From positions 47,236,296 through 47,300,295 of the forward strand of contig CM034548.1 in assembly GCA_020055645.1 (NCBI GenBank): DNA of 64,000 bases. Direction: 5' to 3'. This document shows positions 1 through 13,695 of the stretch, one piece after another; the stretch's first letter is position 1; the number at the start of each line of letters is the position of its first letter. The stretch comes from Tomocerus qinae (lineage: Eukaryota; Arthropoda; Collembola; Entomobryomorpha; Tomoceridae). Under the pieces are notes generated by a model. The model was not told the DNA's origin. It worked only from the letters and a program-made list of their open reading frames with translations, and did no database searches. A program made the translations under genes and the position numbers.

Positions 1-3000
1 TTGTATGTTTCAAAAATTAATAAAGCGATTTTGATGAAACTCGAAGTTAGAGGTTCTGAGCATGAGGTGCCCAATGTCAATTTTGAAAAAGTTTGAACTA
101 AATCTAAGGAAAGAAAGAAGTACTATGAAGTCTGTTGCAAATATTGTAATTTGTAGCTGCATTACAATTTGCAGTGTAGGTAGTAGCAGTGGGTGGTAGT
201 AAGTATACAATCTCTAGTAGGATAAACTCTTTTTGTCTTCAAGAACTATCTGTCACAGGGCCTTACGTGTTACATTTCTTCACTCGTAGATAGAAGACTA
301 TGATTTGTTGATATGGTCCATATTGTATATATAGTACAACAGAGACATTAAATATATTTTGTGGAGAATCCCTCGCTTGCAATTGATGACCCGTAAACGT
401 GCCTTGAAAAGCTGGGACGGATACGGACGATGAAAGTTGTCAATATTAACCAAGAAATCTAAATTATGTGTCACACTATGCTCCCTCGAGAGAAGAGGCA
501 GGGAGAGGTGAGTTGAGTGACTTGGGCTAGCCTGACGAGGAAGGAACTAACAAAATCAGTCAGCTGGGTTCCCTGCTTTCTCCCAGCGTGGCCAACAACG
601 GGCAGACTAAGGAAACCAAGACATTCCACTGCACACCAAAGCAGAATCGGAAATCGTGAAAGGAAAGAGTGAAAACTTACTTGACTTTCCACTTCCCTTT
701 CCCTTGCTTGACTTTCCTCTTCATTGACCTTTCTCAACTCACTTCCGCTTTCTCCTCACTCGTTTCCTCTCCCTCGGACTTATCTTCTCCCGGCCCTATA
801 GGCAGTCTACTAAGTAATTATAGTTTCTGTCTTTATACTACCATCTTTCTCCTATAATGCATTTACTAAGAAGTCAAGAAAAAGCCTGCCGACCAATGGG
901 ATCAACATTTAGTTGTAAAAATTCCATTGGTATTCTCATAACATCAGAAGAACAATGACCGCAGATCCCTCCGCAAGGGCTGGGATAATATTCCATTTTC
1001 GAGTTGAGTTGAAATTCTATTTCTTGGTCGTTATTCAAAAATATTTAAATTTGATTTCCCGGAATTTCCATTCTTGAATTATTTATTGAAGGTTGCTTTA
1101 CTTCCTGTTTCACAACTTTTTAAGTGAATAAAGTTGGGGTTTGAGAAGCAGAGGATTAGTAGTATTCCCTTAGTGGGCCAAAAGACAAATTGTTGAAATT
1201 AATTCATATTTATAGTGTTAAAAATTTCGTTGGGTGAATTTTCTGTAGTAATATTGCAACGCTTATTACTATATAAATCTTTATTTTTGTTTTAGCCTAC
1301 GGTAAGTATCTTTTAATGTTGGTGAACCAATATCAACTTAGGGGCATGAACTAAAGATTTATTTTGACTGAGTAGACAGAAACAAGAATATCACGATTAA
1401 AATAGTGGTATTGTAATGTTTACATACGGAAGTGATTTATAATAAAGTCAGTCTAATCGTCGTCCAATACAAAAACTGGTGAAAACAGTAGCATCTGGGA
1501 GTATAAATATCCAGAGTTGGAGAGGCAGATCAGAATAATGTTTATACGTGGTTGTTACAAAATGCTAATGCCTCCTCTGCTTGTGCAGCATTGCCATCTC
1601 AGTCAGAATGAACTTGGGCTTAGAGCATGCGGTGATAGAAACGCTAATGAAAAGGGAACAGGCTGTGCGAGAATAAAGTTCGGTCCAGGTCTCATCAAAT
1701 GAAATCCCATTTCGCTATATTCCTTTAATCTTTGTTAATTCTTCAGCAAATCCTATTAAGAAAAGTGCCATTTATTATTCAGCATAAAGGGATTATTGGG
1801 TACAGTTACATCAGTAGATCAGTCGAAAACTATTTTATTAGCAATCTCGTTTCCGTCTTTCTTCGAATAAAAATCTTATGCTTACAAAAATGTATTTGAT
1901 GTTTGAGTTGAACAATCAATAGACGTCGCTCTGAATCTGAAGACATAGATCTGTATCTGCGACTCGGCGACTGACAAATAAATATATATTTAGTCCCTAT
2001 TTGATTCTCGAAATTTATTTTGTCATATTTTATCATGTTATGCCTGAATATTTTTAATTTAATTATAGGAAAAAAGTGAAAATTGGAAATGATAAGGATG
2101 GTGTCCCATTCTGGTATCTCAATCTGGAGAAGTGTGTCTAGGAGATGACAGGGTACTCAATATTGATACAGTGGGAGATATAGTTCTTGGAGGCGGAAAA
2201 GATAATAATATTGAAAGAAAGAGAGCAAGGGCGAGCCAAATGAAAAGAAGTGCGAGTGGAGAAGAAGCCAGGGTGCAATAAAAGAGAGAGATTTGAGAGA
2301 GATGTGTTTCTTGAGATATGTGAGGTCGTCTTACTTTTGTTTCTTTGTGGCCCATGACTTGACTTTGCCTTCCCAGCTCTCCTGCTCTCCTTGATTTATA
2401 ACGGGAGAAGAGCCCTTAGAGTTCACAGTTTCTCCCACGACACGGCATCCTGCGATATTTTGCCCTGCTCCTGAAAAAAGAGCTGCTCAATTGTTTTTCA
2501 AGACCTTCAGAGATTGGAAACCCTTGGCACAATGATTTATATATTGGAAACAGAAAAAGAAGATGAGTTGGTGCGATTGGTTGGCCAGTGCTCTGTCTGT
2601 ATCCCTATGCATTCTTCAGTCCTGTGGCAGGGATTTATTGAAGGATGTGGTCTGGGAACTCCGTCCCGCGCTGCCCCATTTCCCCTCTCCATTATTTCCT
2701 CTTCTCAATCCGACACTCCAAACATCTAATTTGAATCAAAAGTAATTAGTCTTTCTGCTCCATTTTAGCTACTCACTCTAAATAATTTTTTGTCAATCAA
2801 TTAATGTACTCAAAAAGCACAACATGGAAGCCACAATTACAGATTTACTTCAAAACTTTTAAATTCCTACTTTGAGATTTAATTTGCAGTTTTATGCTGT
2901 ATGGTTTTAATATTTTTGTTACTACGACGTCAGTAAGCTTAAAGCTTATTATTACTTTTAGTATTACTATTGTATTGGGTGTTTTCACTTTTAACAAATA

Positions 3001-4622
3001 ACGAGTAAGCAAATCAAAAACATTTAAAACATGAAGAGTTAATAAATTAAAAGCCAGTGCTAAATACCAAAATTCTTGTAATTGAAAATTAATTTCTTCT
3101 TCAGCATAAAAATGGTTTAACTGTATGCTTTAGTGATAGGTTAATCTTGTACTGGTAACAATCAGCATGCAAATAAAGTAGACCAAGGCACCTTAAATAA
3201 TACGCATAGGCAGGTAAATGCAGTGAAATTTAGTGCCGAATAAATTCTCTACTATTTATTTCACTAGCAAATGAACAAATCCCGAGAATGGTACAGTTCT
3301 CTGACGCCGTTCGTCTCGTCGTTGATAATCCCTGTCATTTCTTTCCAATTAACGTAATACAGCATGGAATCGATCACAAAAATGCTTATTTTTTCATTTC
3401 ACGGTCATTGGGACGTAATCACACCCTAAAATCTCAGCAATATTTACTTTTAAATTGAAAAATGCGAGTTATTTCAAATAGATTGCACATTTTTGATAAT
3501 TCGGAAAAATGCTTCGGCGTCGGCGTTTGAAATAGGAAAATAAATATAAGTAAAACGTTGCACAACACAATAGTGCTGCGTTGATATGGTTTAGAGATCC
3601 TTACCTACAAGAATCATATTATGTTTATGTTATCTGGCCATTGCAATGTTTGTATTTACAATTTTGAAATCTATTTATGCAGCAGAATTTTGAAAACTGT
3701 CCAGTTCCAAACCCTGATTCTTCACAATGGGTATCAAGATGCTCTTGTTCTGTACTGGCATTGTTATGCGACTTTCGACATGTGTTAAGGATATAAGGGG
3801 AAAGCGCTGATACATAAATAGTTGCTTAGATTCGTCCTATACTTGTGTTGAGTCACTACGCAGTCCGTGTGTATATTATTATTACTATATTTCGATTCCC
3901 ATGTCTTGCCTGCACTAAGCATTTTAAAATGCCAATGAGTGCAATGAGATACTTCTTCCCTGGAATCTGCTACCTGAGATATGCAATAGAACAATGGAAA
4001 TCTCTACGACTGTCAGAGGGAAAAGAGAAACTGCTTTCGTCGCAACTACTCACTCGAAGAATAGGGAATGGGAGCCGAACTCAGAAAAGGAAATACAAAG
4101 AAAAAGGAACACTTGATCCTATTACGACCCATCTAAAAAATAAATCCAGGAAATTATCATTCGTTCGTCTTTACTTTTCCTTCTTTCCATCTTCTGCTAC
4201 ATTTTCTGCGTCCTTTATTTTATTTTACTACTGATGTAGATATGACATCCTCTCTGTCTCAAATCACGCTCCTATTCATATTGATTATATCTGCCATATA
4301 CAGTTTAATGTTGTGTATATATTCAACATAGATATTCGTTTTATAGTCCCGATACTCGTGAATCATTCTTATTTAAATGTAATTTGAGTTTATATTTTAT
4401 TTTAAATAACGGACTGTAAGAACATATTACTATTTACATTCGTGTTTTTAGTCGTATTTTGGATTATAAAGACCATAATAAAGAGGATATTTTTTTAAAA
4501 CTACAAGGAAATGTCTGTAGAGTGGTTCTAATGTATTGCTTTCTATGTCTGCCTGTCATATGACATATTATACCGGATGGAGTCTATAAAAGTAATTATT
4601 GGGAATTATTATACAAGTGATA
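1..4622. other. Noncoding stretch without recognised genes
   Basis: No recognisable gene. Reading frames here are short, lack domain-like composition and are interrupted in every frame. Visible texture: a pyrimidine-rich patch at about 675-790 with a repeated TTGACTTTCC-type motif, and purine-rich strands at about 2170-2312. An acceptor-like and a donor-like splice motif sit six bases apart at about 1281-1307. The remainder is AT-rich and anonymous. Confidence 0.6.
2170..2312 (+). repeat. Purine-rich low-complexity tract
   Basis: The plus strand is strongly A+G biased, with many GAAAGA, GAGAGA and GAAGAAG runs. The minus strand is correspondingly pyrimidine-rich, which creates a spurious Leu/Ser/Pro-rich reading frame there. 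No regular repeat unit could be defined. Confidence 0.5.
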
Positions 4623-5007
4623 CTAAGTTACCAGCTGTATCTAAAGGACGTGTAGATTTACAGCATATAGTTACATACACCATTCAAAAGACTAAATTTG
4701 TATCAATGGAATGTAGTTCATCCAAATGATTTCATATTAAGTGGTTCAAAAAATACTCGAAAATGAAAAGTGAAAAATGTGTACCCCATGGACTTAACCC
4801 CACAACATGACAAATTTTCAAAAATCTACCAAATTACAACTTTCACAACTTTTCTCTAATTTTTTGTGCTTTTTTGAACGCTTAAATGTCAACCAATATT
4901 GATTAAACTTTTCTCATTGACGTGTATCTTAGGACGGTCTTTTGAACGGTATATGTAACCTTGTTTTGAATGTATCAGTTCTTCAGAAGATACAGCTGGT
5001 TACTTAG
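4623..5007. mobile_element. Foldback / MITE-like DNA element with long imperfect inverted repeats
   Basis: The two ends are inverted copies of each other. The left end reads CTAAGTTACCAGCTGTATCT and the right end reads, on the minus strand, CTAAGTAACCAGCTGTATCT. The similarity continues inward for roughly 80-90 bases: GTTACATACACCATTCAAAA on the left matches GTTACATATACCGTTCAAAA in the inverted right arm. The arms enclose about 200 bp of AT-rich DNA with no reading frame. This is the structure of a non-autonomous cut-and-paste transposon derivative. No clear target-site duplication is visible, so the superfamily is open. The arms have diverged, which suggests that it is not recent. Confidence 0.65.
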
Positions 5008-7899
5008 AATTAGAACTACATGTATAAATAGTATTGAAGAAACTACCCTGCAGTGGTTTTTAGAGCACTATTTTTAACGTTTTTTTTAAATTTCTTTGGT
5101 TTTATCTATCTCCATGTCTATTGAATTCTTCTTTTAATTCGACATTGGATGATTCTTTGAGACGAATGTCGATATGTTTCCCAAGATCGTGCATTCTGCA
5201 ATAGGACGACTTCACTGGGCAGAGCAGAGTAGAGTAGAGATGCAGAAAAGAAGAGCATCAACATAATCCCCTCCTCGCTGTATATCCGTAAACTGAAATG
5301 AAATGATCCGAGCCAAAGAAGAAGGGAAGTGAATCTATTTCCTTAGTTTTTCTTCCTCTATAATACTTTATGATAAGTCTCTATCTATATGATTAGCTTT
5401 ATACGTATATTCTTTTTCGGAAATACACTCACAGCATATGAAGTGTGGGCACAACTAATGGGGAAAATGTGGAAATTTTATTGTCCAACCATCTCTCTTC
5501 AGACTGATTTATACTTTCTCATATTGTTAGCATGGCTGCATTGCTTGTCTCACCCAAGCCACGGCTTTCTTCTCTGCTAGGGCTACTATTATTCATACTC
5601 TTCCTTGCACCCATACAACGTCCTTCCCGCAACATTCCTCTTCTTTGTTGGGCTACCACCCCATCCCACACTTCAGGAGCCTTTATACGCTTATATTTAT
5701 ACAATATCATTATAATATAAGATTCAGCTATATACTTAAATATAAATATGATATTATTGTATACTTATTCTATATCTTAGCTTAAACTTCTCTTCGGCGG
5801 CTTTTCATGACTAACTTTCACAGCATCTCTTACTGTCATCGACCTTCTACTAGATAACCACCATGCGTACAATAATATCGCCTATTTCACAAGCATTTAT
5901 TTATTGCACACACATCGCTCTCATCTGACATCTTCACTTTACCGTGAAGTGTGCCATTCATATTGAGGGAAGGCGTAATAATTAACAAACTTAAAAATTA
6001 AACCCAGTGGCAGTAATACTATAATGAATATATAATTGTACTGAGTATCCATCAATTCAATTTTACAAAATATGTAATGACGAATTTGGCAGCTGTATTA
6101 GTTAGGAAAATGACCTGCCTACCACAAGTACTGAATGAAAATCTATTACGACAGTTGGCTGTTACAAACATTAAAAGCGTTTCCCGCCTCATTAAAATTA
6201 GCAGACATAAGATTTTCCACTTTTGCATTGCGAGTACTTCGGAGTTTTCTATGTATTGCTGTATAACTATTCTGTCCTTATTGAGTGGTGGTGAAAGAAA
6301 AAATTCATAATTGTAAATTCAAGTTGAACATTAATAAATAGGCGAGATCAGCATAATATTATAGTCACTTGAGAATCTTGAGGTAAGTATCTGTTGCATG
6401 ATATTTCCATGGAAAATCTTGCTAAAAAGCCATTCTGGGAAACACAGTACAAAAACCACGCAAGGTCCATATTGTACAAAAGGAACTCAAAAATCTAAAA
6501 ATTGCTATCTCTAATGGTTCTTTTACCAGTATTATGTTTAATGGCAAAAAAGTGGCTATAAAAGTACAATTCATGAATTATAGATATTTCAATACCTTAA
6601 AAGTAAAGCAATCATCATATTATGAGACTTTCAATCTGTCACGACGGTTAGTCGCAGTTCCAAAGCGTAAAATTTGTTCCATAATGTATGCCGGATCCCT
6701 TGGATAGAGTGTAAGGGTACGTATGCGACTTTCTTTAGAGACGTGTGTATTATGTAGAGAGTAAATTGGTGGTTGTCCGTATGTAGTAAGTAGTAGGTAT
6801 ATGTCTTGTTTATCTATGTGGGCTTCGTGGCTGTGTAGAAAAGAGCACTAGATTCGGAGTGAGCAGTTCATTTCACTTGACTAACCTCATCCGCCACTTG
6901 ATCTTACCCTCTCGGCAAGATTTACTCTTTCCCATGACATAGCTAACGATAAGTGTATTCTACTCACAAAACTAAATGGACTACATACACAAACTACACA
7001 TGCACAACCACAGTATACATCATAAACTTGAACATCAAAGAAAGCCATTTGATTTCATAAATCAGGATATAATATTATTCCGTCCTAGGCTATATTTAAA
7101 GTCCTTCTCCTTTCACATTGGCAAGAGGGCATATATTACCACTATGCGTATACAGCATACAATTAGCAATAAAATCCTATTTTACATACCTTGTTCTACC
7201 TTGTTGACCTCTTTATTTAGGGTTTAATTCTGCTATTATATTGGGTATAATAGAATGTCTCATTGCCGAATACTCTCAACTTCTGAATATATTATCGTGC
7301 AAATGCAGACACATGTTCTGATCAATGATCATATAATCTTGTGTATATAATAATATGCTTAATACGTGAATTTATAGACATCCTATATTCTATCAATGTT
7401 TATAATCACCCTCAATCTATTCCATCTAGCTATTTTTCATTTTAAAATATCCTTTTAAAAATACAAATTTCAACTATGACAAACGTTAGTACACATACAA
7501 TGCAATCACTGATGATTAAATAAACTGATGAGTTGATGAGTATAGGTCACGAATTGATGTCTATTCACTCTGAGTTAAAATTATTAAAAGCCTCCAGCCT
7601 TAGAATTGAAAAAGAGCATAGTTAAAGCAAAATGGGAAGATTAGAGTTTCGCACGAATCTTAGAATCATCATTTTATGTACCAAAGTCATGACGAAAACA
7701 AATTTTACTGAGCAAACTAAACTCTCCATCCACTCCAACAGTATATTTCGCTCTTTTCCTGAAATTGCCTGTTTGCTTAGAAAATGGTATTTTTCCAAAT
7801 TTTTTATCTGAATGTTATAGGAATTTATGTCTCTTATGCGGTAATACGTAAGGGGCCATTATTACAGAAAAGTAGAGTACTGGGTATTTACAATTGCCC
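5008..7899. other. Noncoding stretch, nothing recognised
   Basis: AT-rich DNA with only short, uninformative reading frames. I see no RNA gene, no clear repeat array and no convincing exon. A GTAAGTAT donor-like motif at about 6382 is preceded by sequence with stops in all frames. Confidence 0.5.
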
Positions 7900-8460
7900 C
7901 TTTCGGCATAACTCCTTTTGACAGGACACGTTTGACATAATTTTTGGCATTTCTTATTTGGCATAGTGTTTTTATATAAAATTTTCTGGATTATAAATTA
8001 CAGCACTATCGGTTTGTTTGTATTTGAGTTTTGAGTCGGTGCATCTATATCACTTTCCTGCTATTAAACTCAACTTCTTTCCACTTCTTTGAGTTTTACA
8101 AAAGTCAGTGCATAAGTATCAAACTTGGAGTGTAAATTGTGTAGTGCGGAACTTCTATTCGCTGTTTTTAAATTTCAAATTTCGGACAAGACCAAAGTGT
8201 AAAATTATGTACTAGTTTTTTTTAAACTACAAAAAGGCACTTCTGGCTGCTTTCAAAGCTTTTTTACTCTGCACTTACTTATTTACCTGCACTAACGATA
8301 AGTCGCGGTGTCACTAATGTCATAAAAATAGTGATTCATTTTATTTTCATTCATTTTAGGCCAACACAGGAATATTTAGGCCAATAAAGTAAATCATTAT
8401 TTTATGCCAAAGAAAGTATGGCAAAACGAGGTTACCGTATTTACGTACTAGGGCTATTTA
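7900..8460. mobile_element. Probable degenerate inverted-repeat element with TTTGGCATA motifs
   Basis: The left part (about 7900-7975) repeatedly carries TTTCGGCATAACTCC, TTTGACATA, TTTGGCATT and TTTGGCATA-like words on the plus strand. The right part (about 8355-8450) carries the inverted set (TATGCCAAAG, TATGGCAAAACG, GGCCAATAAAG). The outer parts also pair loosely, with GTAA/TTAC and TACGTA motifs on both sides. The arms align only imperfectly and have small gaps. The arrangement suggests an old non-autonomous DNA transposon built of short subterminal repeats. Ends are approximate and no target duplication was found. Confidence 0.35.
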
Positions 8461-11400
8461 TTTTTAAGGAAGAAAGTAGCTACAGAGGAATAACAGGACG
8501 GGAATTTGCTCTGATTGAGTGATAGAAGAGTGGGTTACAGTTATGCCCTTCTGCCTTGGCTGCGTAAACTAGCTGGTGCAGAAATTGTTATTGGTGGTTC
8601 GTGTTGTGTATAGATGATTGGAAGGTTCTTTGATCAGACAGTCTAATAAATTCTGGCATGAGACGATTTGACTTTTATCTGTGAAATATGTAATGGGACA
8701 GTGTGGCATAAAGAGTCTCATAAATCCTCTCCGTTTCAACTCGACAAGGAAAGTGGACGAAACTGGGGAGAGAAAGTGAGTTGAGGACGGCCAGGGAGGG
8801 AGCGAGCCAGACTTGCCATCCTGGAAATCACAGCCACACAGAAAGCAAGAATATTACAGCAAATAAAGGAATACTTGGAGGAGTAAGCGTGATTTGTAAT
8901 ATGCAATCTCCATTCCGATAGGCATTGCTACACATGGCTCTATATTATGTGAATTCCATATTATTATGTATATCGTCACCTTGAAATGGTCTCAGATGGA
9001 TCTACTTGCCCACGGCTATTAGTTGTTGACTTTTTTCTTGCAGACGAACCATTGTATATCCCGTTACAAGTTATTATTTCATTTCACTATGTCTCCATCT
9101 ACAGCCAAAGAATTATTTACATGACATTGTAAAAGCTTACTATTCTAGGTTACACATTTCATATTTTAATTTAAAAATCTTCACCGTTTACTATATTAGG
9201 ATCTGGCCTAGAACCCGTTCTAAATTCTAAAAATATGTCCGATTTGCAAATAAATAAATTATTTTTGACATGTTTTTTAAATTCCAAAAAATAAATATTT
9301 ACCCAATCTAACTTTTTGGCTAACAATTTGGAGTTTGAAATCACCTCTGAGTTAGATACTAAGAGTAGACTTAGAGTAGATTATTATGCCCTGAGACGGA
9401 TACATTAACCCAACATACTGATATTTCTATACCTTTCTTCCTCATTTTCACTGATTCGCTCCATTTTTGTCAACACAAATTTTTTTGTCCGAAAAGTTGG
9501 TTAAAAAGAGGATAATATCCAAATAGGTTGTAAAATGTAGAGCCAAAACCGTAATGCCTTTCAATGGTACAAAAATCAATCCCTATTGTCTTCGATTATG
9601 CATTAGTTGGTATATCGTAAAAATTTCCCGCCATTTCACTGCGGAGCTATTCATCTATGATTCTCCACTTTTGCTCTATCCCCTGTATATTATTAGAACC
9701 TCTTTGATAATATCATATACATTGAATATTATCTGAATAGTATTAGAATGATGTTGGTGTAGTGTTTGACCAAGGTCGATAAGACAGATTTCTTGGACGA
9801 GTGTGCGGCCTAATTTTAACTTTTAAGGATCGAGGACCTCATTTATACCTCATTTAAGGGACGGATGTACAGGCTAATTTTTAAAGAACGGGTCTACTTT
9901 CAATTTTTAAGGACAGATATTTAAGGTTTCTAGGTATTTTTAAGGTATGCGGTCCAATTTTTGCTTATTCTCGCAACGAAAAGGGTTATAAGCGTATATG
10001 TAGAAGGTGAATGTGTCTCTTTGTTAACTCTTCGTTGACTTAGCTTTATGCGGAATAAGCGGGATAGAAAGGCACTGGTTAAGTATTAATTAATGGCAAT
10101 TAGAAGCCGAATTTATTTAGCAAAGCAGGATGTGCAATAATAATATCATGTGGGACTCCATGTGCCACTAAAGAGATGTGTGATTTTAGGAGAGTAAGAA
10201 TTGAATGTTGGAATTGAGCTGAATTGCTCTTCGTCTTGACCTATCGGAAATACGTATAGTATTTCATATCGGTCGGTCTTACATGTCACTAGTAAATGAT
10301 ATTTATAGGCATTATCGGTCAAGTAAGGGGTCTAACTTGGGAAAATAGCGCCGGTGCTTGGTGCCTAAACCAATCACCGTTATACTCAGAGTTCAGTGTC
10401 ACTTACTTGCTTATCGCATCAATGTAAATGAGACGTAAATGAGATTGGACTCTGTTAGAGTCTCTCAATAGGAAGAAAAGAAACTGAACATAAGTGAACG
10501 AGTAAGGGAACGAACGTCTTCGTATACACGGGTGTACAAATTAATTAAATTTGGACAATTTCCATGCACTAGTGTTGACAAATAAATTCGTAGCTTAAAA
10601 TGGCGGGATCTATATCAATAAGTTTTAAATTTTATAGCTTTTATTTGTTGTAATTTTTTTGAACTTCTTATGAAATTTCAAGCGCACTGTTACAACACCG
10701 TACGTAGGACAGGTAACTATCTATAGTATGTCGTTCACCTCTTATAACAGGACAGGTAACTTCACTGGTTCTATATAAATTTAAACTGTATTTTGTAATT
10801 AAAAAAATATTTTGAATAAATTCCCTCATATATTATATACAAATGAATGAGTTAGTAATAAATATTTCAGCAACACTTAAGGCAGCCAAGAAAAAGGTTT
10901 TTGTAAAATGTAATTATTGCAGCAGCTATCAAAATCACGTCATCAACCGGTGCTACCACACAGTACATTAAACCACATCACACTTCGCTTTTTCTTCATT
11001 AAGGTTGCCTCAGCTAGCACGCGGCTACAATTATTGGGCTCATTTCAAATATAGCCAAGTTTGGTTTTCAGTCCTCGATTCTTGAACGTTACGTTCTTAA
11101 CGTAAGTACTGAGAGCGCGTAAGACATAGTTCTATTTGAAATTTTCAATATTGAAAGTAGGAAAATTGACCATAGTTGGGGTCTGGAGTTTACAAGTCTC
11201 ATATTGTATAGTTTTTAAACTAGTTAAGATAAAAATTTCCAAAAAGAAACTTTACACGCCCCGTCAAATTCTTTGCTCGTTTTGTGAGACCAATTTTAAC
11301 TTCTTATATCCTACCCAGGATGAAAAAATCTGGATTTTGGAAATTCTCCTATTCAAATACATGACATGAGAAGAGTCAATGAACTAAATTCTATGACGCC

Positions 11401-13518
11401 GTAACAAAATAGACAGCTAATGCTAAAAAATAATATTAAGAGTTACATATTATACTCCACTACTTGCTGGTAAACCAAGTTTCATCGTTTACAGCTAACA
11501 GCACGTGGTATAACAAAATTGGTAGGAGAGGCAGCCTTAAGCATGTTCCCTTTTCACTTCTCGTACATGCTTTATGGATGCACATCGAAAAAGGACATCA
11601 AAGCTGGACCTGAAGAAATGTCTTCGAAGGAAACCACCAGGGCTATATAATCATATCATCGCTTCATAATGTACTTACATGTAATGTAGAGGGAAAGTAA
11701 ATGCTAGGCCGTTTGCAGTTTCTTTGGGAACATGTGAGATATGTGTCTCTACTTTGTAGCATTTTTGACACCGTGCCACATCACATCCTAATCAGTTCAC
11801 CGTGACGAGTCTTCTTTTATCAACATCATCGCACACTGCGACTTTTGTCAACGCCTTCCCTTACAAATAAATGTATACTATAATGCTTCTTGTATCCCTC
11901 CATTAGTCAACTGTGCATTACACCCTTTAACATATCTATAATATCTACCTCTTGTCCTTCTGCCAAATCCTTTATGAATCGACTTATTATATAATCGAAA
12001 ATATAATGCAACATATTTTATATATATTTACAATGCAGTTGAAAACCAAGTAGTTTTTGTTGGAATAAATTTGGTATAGAAATGCAAACTTGGCTATTGC
12101 ATATTTAATTGAAGTACTAATACTATTTAAGTACTACTAGTAAATTTGTTATAATATGACATTGACAACATTATCTGGAAGCATGTTTTGTGTTTTTTGC
12201 ATCTCACATCTCGTTACCCTCTATCTTCCTTAACATCATATCTGTCGCTCAGGGGGAGGTCAAATTTTCAGAATTTATTATCTTTCAATCCAATAGATTA
12301 TTATGACAATTAGATCTACAATCTACAAAGCTCATTCGAATGAAAAACATTGTGGTTATTTTGTGACCCTTTCCATATTTGTTTCAATGTTTAGCTTCAG
12401 GGTTTTGGTGCAAGAATATTGGTACCTATATTTAATCGCTTATGAACGTGCGTGAAGAGCTTGAAGAGCTGCACTAAACTGATTTTGTCTCATTGTAATG
12501 TCAAATTCGCATCTGAAGCTAACATTCTGCAATGATACATTTTTCTGCAATTTATATTTGTTAAAGTTTGATTGTGGAAATGCAGTCTGTGGTATAAGAA
12601 GTGGCTACATAGGTACACATTATGAAATTATGAATAGATACATATTACGTAATTATCTGTTCATAAATATAAACACTAGGTATGGTGGAACTAGTTATTT
12701 GTAGCAGTGAGGCATGAAGTCAGTGAGATTTAGTGGAAATCAACGGAGCGTTCACACCACATTCCATAAACTCTAATCCCTTGATTCATACTGTCAGTCA
12801 CAGTCTCATTGTATTCTCCGGCAACGGAAATGCTATACAGCTCTCTAAATCCAACAATTTCATTTTAACATACGACCAATCAACCAACTCACCTACCTAT
12901 AATCAAACTGCATCAACGAAATGTCCTCTTACAAAATTATTCTGGAACTACAACATGCACATCATCTTAGCGGTTACTCGTTTTTAGTTTAATGAACGTA
13001 GTAAATTAATGCCATCAATCTGTTAAACGATTTAAATCCAGCAGTCCTATTATGCAGTTGGTGTGTATTTATTTCGGCTAAGGAACTCAAAAATAAGTTC
13101 ACTAATTTAGATGTAAATAAGTCCGTTTCCTATTATCTTTTGCAGCAAAAAAGTTGTCAGATAAAAAGGTGCAACATAAATTCATTAAAATGAGTCTTGG
13201 CATAATCGACTCATGAAAATAAGTCATACATACATAGTCAGTTATACAAATCAAAATATTAGTATATTTTGTTCTGCTCAACTTCAATAATGGAAATAAT
13301 AGCAAAAGATGATCCCTGTTAGGCATTTTATTCCTCAAATCATGTATAATGTTGTTTTTATTTTTGTTGCTAGCAGTAGCTATAAATTGTTTAATCTTTG
13401 TTTTACAACCTACAGGAAGCTGTCTCATGTCTTGATAACTACCAGAAGAACAATAGTAATGTTATAAACAATTGTTACGGGAAACAATGTCAATGGACAA
13501 TAATTTGGGAATGCAGAC
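8461..13518. other. Noncoding stretch with one minisatellite-like patch
   Basis: No recognised gene. It contains a degenerate minisatellite at about 9775-9965. A pair of AGGACAGGTAACT direct repeats, about 45 bp apart, lies near 10.7 kb. Reading frames are short and not coding-like. Confidence 0.5.
9775..9965 (+). repeat. Degenerate minisatellite, TTTTTAAGGACRG-type unit
   Basis: Several loosely related units occur head to tail. Each contains a variant of GGCCTAATTTTTAAGGAC: examples are GGCCTAATTTTAACTTTTAA, AGGCTAATTTTTAAAGAACG, CAATTTTTAAGGACAGA and GGTCCAATTTTTG. Units are about 25-40 bp and quite diverged, so copy number is uncertain (roughly five to six). No coding potential. Confidence 0.4.
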
Positions 13519-13521
13519 TAA

Positions 13522-13692
13522 AGCTAGGTTTTGAGTGTCACTTTCCCTTTCACTTCACGCGGAAAAAGGACCATTCAGTTACTTATTCTGTCTAAAATTC
13601 CAAATCCCCTCACCTGGGGCAACGGCAATGTTTTATTTACGAAAGTTCCTTTGCGCGTGAAGTGAAAAGGAAGTGAAACTCAAAACCTAGCT
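13522..13692. mobile_element. 171-bp MITE with ~45-bp terminal inverted repeats and TAA flanks
   Basis: The element begins AGCTAGGTTTTGAGTGTCAC and, read from the other end on the minus strand, begins AGCTAGGTTTTGAGTTTCAC. The inverted match continues through TTCACTTCACGCG to about 48 bases per arm with only a few differences. The two arms are about 75 bp apart. The trinucleotide TAA lies immediately outside both ends (13519-13521 and 13693-13695). This would fit the 3-bp TWA target duplication known for PIF/Harbinger transposons, although TAA in an AT-rich sequence could also be coincidence. There is no reading frame, so it must be non-autonomous. High arm identity suggests a relatively young insertion or one preserved by hairpin-mediated conversion. 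Confidence 0.75.
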
Positions 13693-13695
13693 TAA

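Noticed and set aside
3845-4234. 129-codon plus-strand frame
   Set aside because: Mixed hydrophobic and basic segments without domain order. Length is within chance expectation for the window and no gene signals surround it.
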